From Monoraphidium neglectum (taxonomy: Eukaryota; Chlorophyta; Chlorophyceae; Sphaeropleales; Selenastraceae): a stretch of 11,716 nucleotides of DNA. Numbering within the stretch: the stretch's first letter is position 1; each line of letters begins with the position of its first letter. The stretch covers positions 1 through 11,716 of the forward strand of contig NW_014011795.1 in NCBI RefSeq assembly GCF_000611645.1. Reading direction: 5' to 3'. Position numbers and translations under genes: made by a program. Shown here piece after piece: positions 1 to 7,797 of the stretch. The notes beneath the pieces are model-generated. The model worked only from the letters and a program-made list of their open reading frames with translations, was not told the DNA's origin and searched no databases.

Positions 1-227
1 GGGGGTGATTCCGTTTGTGGGGGCAAGGAGCTGGAAGTGGAGGGGCTGTCCTGGATGTGATCTGGGGCCAAGGCGTTGATGTAAGGGGCGACAGCGCAGG
101 GTCCACGGGGTCCACGGTGGGCAGCACGCGCGATTTGAGGGCGGGCAAGGGCAAGGGAGCCGGCCTGGCGCGAGCGAGGCCGCCTGCGGGCCAGCGCGGG
201 CGTATGGGTGCAGGCGCCAGTGCTCAC
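1..227 (-). other. FTSZ intron 8 (partial), no exon seen
   Basis: On the minus strand this stretch begins with a GTGAGC donor directly after FTSZ exon 8. I looked for the next FtsZ segment, which should start by completing a Gly codon and soon read like the usual W-N-I-T-G-G stretch of the family. I found no such sequence before the window edge. The rest of the gene therefore lies to the left. The open frames here are GC-rich shadow frames. Confidence 0.6.
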
Positions 228-1946
228 CCGTGGCGCGCTCCACCGAGCGCTGGATGAGGGGCGCACTGGTGGCCGCGAGGGCCGCCTGCTCCGCGCGGTC
301 CTTGCCTGTCGCCATGCCCACACCCTGGGGGAAGGGGAGGGGAGGGAGAGGGGGTGATGGGAAGGTTAGGGGTCGGGGGTTACATCCCGGAAGGGGGAGA
401 ATGATCTTAGAGGGACACCACAGCTGTGCATGTGAAAGGTGTGTGCATGAGAAAGGGGCAGGCCTCGGCCTCCAGGGCACCGCCCGTCGCGCCCCTCATG
501 CCAGCTGTCGAGGCACCCCAGTTAGCCTCCCAGCCGGTCCCCTTTCAAAGGCGCGCGCCCCGTGCGCCGTCAGCGGCGCGCCGCCGCCGCGCAGCGCGTT
601 GATTCTCACCAGCATGGCTGTGCCCGCGTTGCTCATGATGGCCCTGACATCAGCGAAGTCCACGTTGATGAGGCCGGGAACCGTGATGATGTCACTGATG
701 CCCTGGAGCCGTTGGGGGGGGGGGGGAATTGGGTTTGAGGAGTGCATGTTGTGGTGCGGGGCAGAGGGGGGGCGCTTGTGCCTGTGCGGAGCTTTCTTTG
801 CGCCTTGCGAATGGCTGTGCCCATAGCCCTGGCGGCTGGCATGCTTGCCGACACCTGCTGGCGCGCAGCTGCCCATACAGCGCTGGCGTGCAGCAGGGTG
901 CACTAGGTTGTTGCGTGCACAGGTCGCTTTGCACAACGGCTGGATCCCTCTACCCCGCGCGTCACCACACTCGATGCGCTGTGGTAGGGGCACCCTCGGA
1001 TGGCCAGGGGGCGACACAAAGGCCCGGCACCCTCAAGCTGCCAAGGGAGCGCGGGACGCGGAGCCCCCCCCCCCCCCCCGCGCGCGCGCTTGCACGCCCT
1101 GCGTGAGCATGTGTTCTAGTCCCCCTGTCCTCCTCCACCACATTCCCCCTCCCATGTCCCCTCCCTGTTCCGCGCCTGCCCGCGGCGCACACCTGCACGC
1201 CCTGCCTAAGCACGTCGTCCGCCAGGCTGAACGCCTCCTGCAGCGGCGTGCCCTCCCCCGCCACCTCCAGCAGCTTGTCGTTGGGGATCACCTGGGGGGG
1301 GGGATTCAGGTGGGGTGGGGCGGGAGAGGGTGGGCTCCAGACCAGTGGCGGTTTGAGGGCGGCATCGGTGGGTGGTGGGAGGTCGGCAAAGAGAGGCGTG
1401 TGGTGCGCCTGAAGGCTGGACAAGGTCCGCGTTAAGCAGGCCGCCACGGCCGAGCGGCCACGGCCGTGCGGTGCGCTGGGCGAGCCGCACGCCCGTCCAC
1501 CTGCGGCCCTTGGCCCTGCACGGCCCCAACCATTGCCGACGCGAATCTTGCGCGGCACTCGGCAGGCCGAGCAGCACCCACAGCAATGACAGCCCAGGCG
1601 GCTTCGGGGCTGCCCCTCTCCCTCGCCCCTGCCTCCACGAATCCCCCAAACCACCGGGCCCCGGATCCTCACAATGACCGAGTCCACGGCTGCCCGCAGG
1701 GCCTCGATGCCCTCCACCGCCTGGTTGCTGCGGCGGCGCCCCTCAAAGGTGAAGGGGTATGTCACGACGCCCACGGTCAGGATGCCTGCGCGCGCACACG
1801 CCCCGAAAGAAAGGAGGAACATGTGGTCAGGGTCAGGGGTTGGGGTGCAGGTTGCAGCCTGCCGGTCAACAGGCCGCGCGCGAGCCCCTCGCCAGCACCC
1901 CCAGGCGGCTGCGGCACGTGCGTGCCCGTGTGCGTGCGTGCGTGCG

Positions 1947-1988
<42 letters not shown>

Positions 1989-3814
1989 CATTCTTCTGCA
2001 TTCACGCGTCGGGCGCCTGGTGGCGCCTGCCCTGCATCAGACAAACGAGAGCCATGGCCCCATTCTGCGCGCCCCTCATCCCCATCCGTCCTCTCTGCCG
2101 CCCCTGCTCCCAGCCCGGCCCCCCGCCACACCCCTCAGTTTGGCCGCCCACCCATGTCCTTGCTGAGCTTGGCCACCACGGGCGCCGCCCCTGTGCCCGT
2201 GCCGCCCCCCATGCCGGCCGTGATGAACACCAGGTCGGCCCCCGACACCACCTTTTGGGGATTTGGAGGGGAGGAGGGGAAGAGAGAGGCGGATGCGGGG
2301 CGGGCGCAACTTCAGGGGCGGAAGTGGAGCAGCTTCTGCTGTCCTGTCCGATCTGGCCCCCTGAGCCTCAAGGCCTTGCCGCTGCCTGCGTCCGGCGTCC
2401 GGCGCCGCACGCAGCAGTTGCAGCTCCAGGTGACTGCGCCTTGACGTGCCGCATCAGCCCCCAGCCCATGACATCGTCACAGCCGTTCACAACAGGTCCG
2501 TCAACACCCTGAACCCCTCCACCCAGACACACACACCTGTGCGCTCCCACAAACACACATGTATGCACCTTCCAACACTCACGCACACGCACGCACACAC
2601 CAACAAGGCGCCACCCCCACCTTTTTGAGGGCGTCCTGGCTCTCCTGCGCTGCGTGGCGGCCCAGCTCCGGGTTGCCGCCGCACCCCAGGCCGCGCGTCA
2701 CCTGCGGGCACGCGCGGCACGCTCTCACATCAGTGATCTCAGCACGCACCCGGCCGGCCTCGCACCCACGCGCCGTTCGGTTGTGCCAGCGGGGCAGCGC
2801 TGCTAGCCAGTGGTGCGGGAGGCCCGCGTCTGCGCTGGTGCCGGGGCGTCCCGTCCCCCACCTGGTTGCCGATCTGCAGCTTGTTGGGGGCGCTGTGGTG
2901 CGCCAGCGCCTGGGCGTCCGTGTTGACGGCCACGAAATCGATGCCCTGGTTTGGCGCGTACAGAGGGTGGGGGTGAGCGCGTGCGGCCGGCGCGGGATGC
3001 ACATTTGGCTGGGTGGCATAGCTGCGGGAGGCGGCTGGTGCACTGTGCGGACGTTTGTTTCCTATCGTTAATACCTGTGCATGCAAACCTGCAGGGACTG
3101 CGGCATACATGGCTGCTGCCGAACTGCGCCAAGACATCATCGCTTCAACCGCCATCCTGCTGTGGAAGCACGCTGCACTGTACCCTCTGCTATCGCGCAG
3201 CGCCGCAGCGCCACAAACCAAGCCTAATGAAACGACATCAAAAAAGCAAACAATCAGATACCCTCAGGGGCTGCTCCGACGCCAACAGACGCTCCACAAC
3301 ACCCGGGCCGCTTGCACATGCCAGGCCAGCGCAAGCGGTCGGAAAAAAGGCGGGAAACGCTGCTTCGGCAACGTCTCTCTGGTCAAGCCAGCGGGACGCG
3401 AGGTGCGTACGTCCCAGTGCACGCAGTATTTGCCTGAATGCTCGACTGGCGCAGCCTGTCCTGCGAGCAGCGCACCTGCAGGTCGGCCTCGATCATGCGG
3501 TTGAGTGCATTGCCACCGCCGCCCCCTACGCCGATGACCTTGATGCGCGCCTCCCCGTTGGTGGGCGCAACATGCTCCTGAGAGTAGCTCTGCACGTACA
3601 TGTACTTGGCGGGCGAGGGGCCGCCCTTGCTGCTCACGGTGATTGGGCACAGCCCGCGCTGGATCTGGGCCTGGCGGAGCTGGGGCCTGAGGCGGCCACT
3701 TATAGGGCCACGAGAGCCGCAGCACCCGAATTCTGCTGCCTCGCGCCGGCGCGAGATGGCTGGGCAAGAGGTCATCGACATCGAAGCCCGAAGGGACGCG
3801 GCCATGGTGTTCAT
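228..3814 (-). CDS. FTSZ: Plastid division GTPase FtsZ, 8 exons visible, 3' end outside window
   Basis: FtsZ is a tubulin-like GTPase that assembles the stromal ring used for chloroplast division. Exons on the minus strand: 3814-3476, 2945-2862, 2701-2621, 2251-2152, 1785-1673, 1291-1193, 702-610, 324-228. All have GT-AG introns and the frame stays open across the joins. Visible motifs, numbered from the ATG at 3814: glycine loop GVGGGGGN at about 95-102, GGGTGTG tubulin signature at about 183-189, and T7-loop NVDFAD at about 285-290. Residues 1 to about 80 are rich in Ser, Arg and Ala with few acids, as in a chloroplast transit peptide. The second ATG at 3805 has the better start context (ACCATGG), so translation may begin there. 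VVTYPF, TPLQEAF and [11 protein letters not shown] resemble plant FtsZ1, while ATGKDRA resembles FtsZ2, so I do not assign the paralogue. Cys replaces the usual Thr or Ala in GLGCGGNP. The last part of the GTPase fold and the tail are missing only because the window ends. Confidence 0.95.
714..726. repeat. G13 homopolymer beside a splice acceptor
   Basis: Thirteen G in a row on the plus strand. On the minus strand it is a C-run that forms the pyrimidine tract about 11 bases before the acceptor of FTSZ exon 7 (exon starts at 702). Confidence 0.9.
1064..1079. repeat. C16 homopolymer in FTSZ intron 6
   Basis: Sixteen C in a row, followed by alternating CG dinucleotides, within the intron between exons 6 and 7 (703-1192). 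The length is likely variable or prone to sequencing error. Confidence 0.9.
1445..1468. repeat. Short perfect inverted repeat in FTSZ intron 5
   Basis: CACGGCCG at 1445-1452 pairs with CGGCCGTG at 1461-1468 across an 8-base loop. It lies within the intron 1292-1672. No function is evident. Confidence 0.6.
1948..1987. repeat. (CA)20 microsatellite in FTSZ intron 4
   Basis: A pure 40-base CA dinucleotide tract, preceded by CGTG repeats. On the transcribed strand it is (TG)20. It sits in the intron 1786-2151, roughly midway between exons 4 and 5. Confidence 0.97.
2521..2605. repeat. CA-rich low-complexity stretch in FTSZ intron 3
   Basis: Interrupted ACAC and CACA runs fill this part of the intron 2252-2620, ending about 16 bases from the exon 3 donor on the minus strand. 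It is less regular than the tract in intron 4. Confidence 0.7.
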
Positions 3815-3977
3815 ATGGATTTGAAAGCGTTTTGGACTGATCAAAATGTGTCGAGCCTGACGCGCTGGTGTGGTCCCTGTTGTGATCAAGGTTTGAAACT
3901 TGAAGCGGGACGAGCGGAGTCTTGCTTGCAGCAGCGAGACAACAACTGCGACTCCACTTCAAGGTTTGATATCAGCA

Positions 3978-3984
3978 CCTTATA
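3978..3984 (-). promoter_or_regulatory. TATA-like box upstream of FTSZ
   Basis: The minus strand reads TCTATAAGG here, 164-170 bases before the FTSZ ATG at 3814. A start site about 30 bases downstream would give a 5' UTR near 135-145 bases. The position fits a core promoter, but this rests on the motif alone. Confidence 0.4.
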
Positions 3985-4128
3985 GAGTTGTGAATGGCGC
4001 CGTGCCGATGACAAGATGCGAGTCATGCCCTGGCGACCGCATGCGGCCTGGTGTTGGTGCTGTGCAGCAGGGCAGGCACCGTAGCAGGGCAGCGACCGCT
4101 TGTTGCGCTGAGCAGAAGAAACGCAAGT

Positions 4129-4417
4129 CTACAAAGTATCATTCAAATTAGAATCCAAAGTCTGCCGGCGCTGCCATTGTATCACATGCTGCGCCGCCCG
4201 AGCCAGCGCCTGCTGCGCAGATGAGATGAGACGCGCCAGAAGGGAACCAACGTCGCCACTGCTCGGCTGCGTGGCCTCGGGCGCGAGCGGTGGCTGCTGC
4301 GGCGGCGGCAGCAACGCCGGTAGGGGGCACGCGGGGGCGGCGGCCGTGGAGAAGTCGCACAAGAAGGCGCTGCCACTGCGATGGGAGCGCCGTCGCAGGT
4401 CAAGGACAGGAGGCGCC

Positions 4418-4487
<70 letters not shown>

Positions 4488-4908
4488 GCTGCAGCAGCAG
4501 CAGCGACAGCGACAGCGCTGCGCCTTGCAGCGGTCCAAGCGGCGCGTGCGGCGCCAGCGGGACGCTCCTGCTGCCGCCGCTGGCGCCGCTCGTGCCGCTA
4601 GTGTGGGCGGCTTGGAGGTCAGTGTTGACGGTTGGCCCCATGTCGTAGCTGTGGGGCCGGCAGGCACCGGTGCCGCTGAGCTCGCCGCAAGGCAGAAGCG
4701 GCTCGCGGAGGGGCGGTCTGCGCGGCAGCAGCGCGGCGGCAGCGGCTGCAAGGTGGTCCTACGGCTGCAGCTGCGCCCGTGGCTGCTGCTGCGGCGGCTT
4801 CGCTGGGGCGCAGGACGTCAGCAGAGAGCTGATGACGTTGCCGCGTCCCGCTCCATCTCGTCCAGGTGTCGGCGGCGCCGCCGCGCACGCGGGCATGGAC
4901 GCGCCGGA
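4129..4908 (-). CDS. Same-frame continuation of the Gln-rich gene, with a second polyQ and an internal TAG
   Basis: This segment is in the same frame as the upstream Gln-rich ORF. Codons 4908-4762 (49 codons) read protein-like (for example GNVISSLLTSCAPAKPP), then TAG at 4761-4759, then 209 open codons to TAG 4131-4129. The last part contains a Ser/Thr/Gly-rich region, a polyQ block of about 22 residues (4485-4420), a Pro-rich stretch and a C-terminal amphipathic-looking helix (SLLARLISSAQQ, ALARAAQHV). I did not find a single convincing GT-AG intron that removes both TAG codons and keeps the Gln frame. CCGCCCGCCCCGCAG just before the first TAG is a good acceptor on paper but would lead into another frame. 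A pseudogene, an intron I missed, or base errors are all possible. Confidence 0.4.
4420..4485 (-). repeat. (CAG)22 tract, second polyQ
   Basis: Twenty-two uninterrupted CTG triplets on the plus strand, reading as CAG on the coding strand. One CCG follows at 4486-4488 and then CTG CAG CAG CAG. In the proposed frame it encodes polyglutamine. Confidence 0.95.
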
Positions 4909-5056
4909 CTACGCTGCGGGGCGGGCGGGCCGCGGCGCGTTCTGCGCAAGCAGCGACGTGGGGGCGCCGGCGTGGGGCTGCGCCTGGTGCTGCGGCTGGC
5001 GTGGCAGTGGCAGCGATAGCGAGAGCGCCTGCTGCAGCTGCTGCTGCGGCTGCTGC

Positions 5057-5117
<61 letters not shown>

Positions 5118-5131
5118 GCTGCTGCTGCTGC

Positions 5132-5167
<36 letters not shown>

Positions 5168-5532
5168 GGCGGCGGCGGCGGTGGCGGCGGGATCGGCGGC
5201 CTCGCGCCACCACTGCTCGCAGATGGGAGCGCCCGCAGCGCCTGCCGCGCCGGCGCGACCCCCGCCACGCCTGCGCCCACACCATCGCTCGCGGCAGCGC
5301 CTGCGCCCGCGCCGCCACTCGCGCCGGCGCCCGCGGCTGGGGCGGCCTGCGCGGCGCGCCGCTGCACGCGCGTGCGCTCTTGTCGCCACTGGTAACGCTC
5401 CTCCAGCTCGTCGTCATTGGGCGGCATCACGTACGCCTGGCGCAGCACCGCGCGGCAGTGGGAGCAGATTATGCCCTTGAGGCAGCCGGCGACGCGCTGG
5501 ACGTTGTCCGGCTTGCAGGCGGGCGTGACCAT
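4909..5532 (-). CDS. Gln-rich protein, N-terminal part (Cys cluster, polyPro-polyQ)
   Basis: Function not recognised. The ATG at 5532 sits in a good context (G at -3 and G at +4). The frame upstream of it stays open a little further, and an acceptor-like CCGGCAG lies just before it, so an upstream exon is possible. Residues 6, 17, 23 and 26 are Cys, with the last two as CSHC, which could bind a metal but matches no family I know. An acidic stretch (NDDELEERY, 39-47) follows. After an Ala/Gly linker come a proline run and then a polyQ block from about residue 123 to 164. The frame ends at TAG 4911-4909, about 207 residues in. The same frame reopens directly and runs to 4129 with one more TAG, so this stop may not be the true end. 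The choice of the Gln frame rests on the ordered N-terminus, because CAG tracts are open in all frames. Confidence 0.5.
5041..5166 (-). repeat. Interrupted CAG tract, first polyQ
   Basis: On the coding strand this reads 11 CAG, CGG, 4 CAG, CGG, then 19 pure CAG (5115-5059), then CAG mixed with CCG. It encodes Q11-R-Q4-R-Q19-P-QQ-P-QQ. A CCG/CCA proline run lies directly before it (5167-5190). Confidence 0.95.
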
Positions 5533-5682
5533 TTCGCCATGCTCTGCCGGGACCACCCAGGCCAAAAGCAGAAAGTGGCGACATGTTATTGGGGCTTTGG
5601 ACCCTCGTGAGGCATTGCATGAGTCAAAGTGAGCGGCGCTCGCGCGCCATTGCGAACAGCAGGACTGGTTAGGGCTGTGTGT

Positions 5683-5780
5683 AGAGCGGCAGCCTCAGCG
5701 CAGCTGTGAGCGGCAAGGCCAACCGCTTGACAACCGCCTGCGGATTATGTGAGCCGTAGCAACGCACGGCCGCGGCATCA
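5683..5780 (+). repeat. Diverged direct repeat A, copy 1
   Basis: Aligns without gaps to 6018-6115 at an offset of 335 bases. By hand count 78 of 98 bases match. The shared ends are AGAGCGGCAG and GCGGCATCA. Confidence 0.8.
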
Positions 5781-6017
5781 TTTGCCATGGGACAAGAGGC
5801 TTGGCGGGCGGCTGCCCCGCAGCCCGCCTTGCACTGACAGGGTGCCAACCCCCGCTGAGACCGCCAATTACCGTTACGCCTTTGCCTGCCCCCGCTCACA
5901 CAGGACAACCAAGATATTGGGCATTTTTCGGAGCTGCGGGCCACTGCAAATCTCGCGTCATTGAAGGTGGGTTGCGCGGCGCGTACGCGCGCAGCAGGGA
6001 TGGCGAGGCCTGTTTGC

Positions 6018-6115
6018 AGAGCGGCAGCCGCAGCGCAGTCACGAGCGCCAGAGCCAACCGCTGGGCGGCCGCCTGTGGATTTTGTGAGCCGAAGCGATGG
6101 ACAGCTGCGGCATCA
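6018..6115 (+). repeat. Diverged direct repeat A, copy 2
   Basis: Partner of 5683-5780. The level of divergence suggests an old duplication. No open frame is common to both copies in a convincing way. Confidence 0.8.
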
Positions 6116-6227
6116 CACGCAAGCGGACGGACAGCACTTTTGGCAACGGGCTGCGCTCCAGGGGCGCACGTTCTGGTGCGCAGCTCATCTCTTCACACTT
6201 GCTTCCGTCTAGCAGAGTCAGTCAACT

Positions 6228-6276
6228 ACATGTGCTTGTTTGGTCTGACCCATACAGGCTGACAGCAAATGCTGGC
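6228..6276 (+). repeat. Diverged direct repeat B, copy 1
   Basis: Shares ATACAGGCTGA and AAATGCTGGC, with similar spacing between them, with 6528-6580, about 304 bases away. Flanking similarity extends weakly to both sides. Confidence 0.6.
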
Positions 6277-6527
6277 TTGCTGATAATGGAGCTGCGGGAC
6301 ACCACGGTGCACATGTTGGTACATGTGAGTGCCGCAGAGCGCGCTTTGCAAATGTCACACCGGGGTTCAGCAGTGTCCTCACGGGCGGGCTGGGCGCGGC
6401 ACGAACAGCATCGCGCAGCAACCGCTCGTTTGCCGCGGGGTTGGGGTTCGATTTCCTTTGCAGCTGCACGTCCTTGTGCGCAGTGCGCATCGTCACATGT
6501 ACCATCAGCGCTGCAGCGATTGCCAGC

Positions 6528-6580
6528 ACGTGTTTAAGCTTGTCCTACCCAACCAATACAGGCTGAACGTAAATGCTGGC
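6528..6580 (+). repeat. Diverged direct repeat B, copy 2
   Basis: Partner of 6228-6276. Together with repeat A it suggests a degenerate tandem family with a unit near 300-335 bases. Confidence 0.6.
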
Positions 6581-7449
6581 GGGCAGGGCACGCAGCTATC
6601 TGCCATCAAGGTGCACACAAGTGTCAAGGTATGCAGCACAGGGCACGTGTAGCAGCTGTTGTTGAGGGTGGCGTCCAGTGTGCACGGCGGCAGGCCAGCC
6701 GGGAGCGGCAGCACCAACAGCAAAAGGCAACGGCTGTGCCCTTTGGCAACGCACAGCAGGGCCGCCGTTACGTGCAGCGGGATGCGGATGTTGGCAGCAA
6801 GCTGATTTGAAGCCAGCTGCAAACTCGCTGTGCACAGTACGCACCCTGTCTTGTCATGCCCCATCCCATGGACTCCCGCAGTGCCGCAATCAAAGCCGTC
6901 GTAATCTAGCGGGCGGCTATGCCGACTGGCGCAGAAAGGCCGCGACGCACCTCTGCAAACAACAGACGTGTTGTTTTGTTGGGGAGCGCTGCTTGTTGCA
7001 TGTCCACGCTTGCCTCTGTTTGCCCGCACGCCAGTGGGGCATCCGCACATGCGTTAGGGCACGCCGCTGTGCATGCAGGCACCTTGTTGTCGTTTATGTG
7101 CGCCCTTCTCCTTGCCAATACGCCTTGCATTATCATATTGCTCCTCCTTGTGTATGCACTAAGGAGTTGGAAGCCAGCCTCCTCCAGGGCCAGTTCAGGC
7201 TGCTCCTGCACCAGGCCTGTGCAGCTGCACAGCCCCCAGTGCCCTCCTAGGCCTCAACTCGGGCCACCCATCACAATTCAGACAGCCCACTCATTTTGCG
7301 CACGACTCCAGTAATACTTATAGTGCATAAGAAAGCTCAGATTCCTACACTTTTTATGGAGCATACCATTTTATCTTTATCATTTGATGAGCGACAAATG
7401 CCCAGCTGTCCTTGCCACATCTGCCCAGAAGATGACAACACCAGTTAGT

Positions 7450-7521
7450 TTACAATCAAAACAACAATGATGATTTTGTATGCATTTTGGCAAAATTGGC
7501 TTTGGCTCACAACATTTTATT
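7450..7521 (-). terminator. Polyadenylation signals of the exon-array gene
   Basis: On the minus strand AATAAA lies at 7521-7516 and TGTAA at 7454-7450, about 280 and 345 bases after the proposed stop at 7798. TGTAA is the usual poly(A) signal in many green algae. The surrounding 7300-7520 is markedly AT-rich compared with the rest of the window, as expected for a 3' end. Confidence 0.5.
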
Positions 7522-7797
7522 TGCCATCAAAAGCCACGAACCGTTCCCAACCAGTGCGGCGACAGAACCTGTGGGTTCTCCTCTCACAGCGAAACACACG
7601 CAGGCCCACTACATGATCACACCGCAACACACCGCGCGCAGTTTCAACTTTCATTATTCGCAGCGGCGGCGCTCGAGTGCCATTCCAGTCTGCAGCGACA
7701 AGACCAGTCGCTGCAAAATTGCACCAACAACACCGACAACAATGCATCATTCAGATGTCGTTCTGGGCGCAACCTTGCTGAAGTCGCCGACGCATGC

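Larger units (their letters stand above)
5533..7430. other. 1.9 kb without a supportable gene
   Basis: This stretch separates the Gln-rich gene from the end of the exon-array gene. It may hold the promoter or upstream exons of the Gln-rich gene, but I see no clear TATA box or conserved coding segment. Open frames occur on both strands, the longest on the minus strand at 7050-6505 (181 codons). None shows a motif or repeat-consistent coding signal. Diverged repeats occupy part of the stretch. Confidence 0.6.

Noticed and set aside
2739..3221. 160-codon minus-strand frame overlapping FTSZ exon 2
   Set aside because: It is the in-frame extension of exon 2 into intron 1. The exon 1 donor and exon 2 acceptor join the conserved FtsZ sequence precisely, so the upstream part is intronic.
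4619..5389. Minus-strand frame with polyAla from the same CAG tract (256 codons)
   Set aside because: It is the shifted frame of the triplet repeat. Its flanks are Arg/Ala low-complexity, while the Gln frame has an ordered N-terminus and C-terminal helix. It remains possible downstream of 4911 if an intron with acceptor near 4915 exists.
4129..5532. Nuclear reassignment of TAG to Gln
   Set aside because: TAG as Gln would also read through 4131-4129, and the frame would then run across the FTSZ TATA box and 5' UTR to TGA at 3843. No other gene in the window gives support. Decay, an intron or base error is simpler.
6505..7050. 181-codon ATG-initiated ORF on the minus strand
   Set aside because: No recognisable motif, no coding-like codon pattern, and competing open frames on the other strand. 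It lies in the repeat-bearing intergenic stretch.
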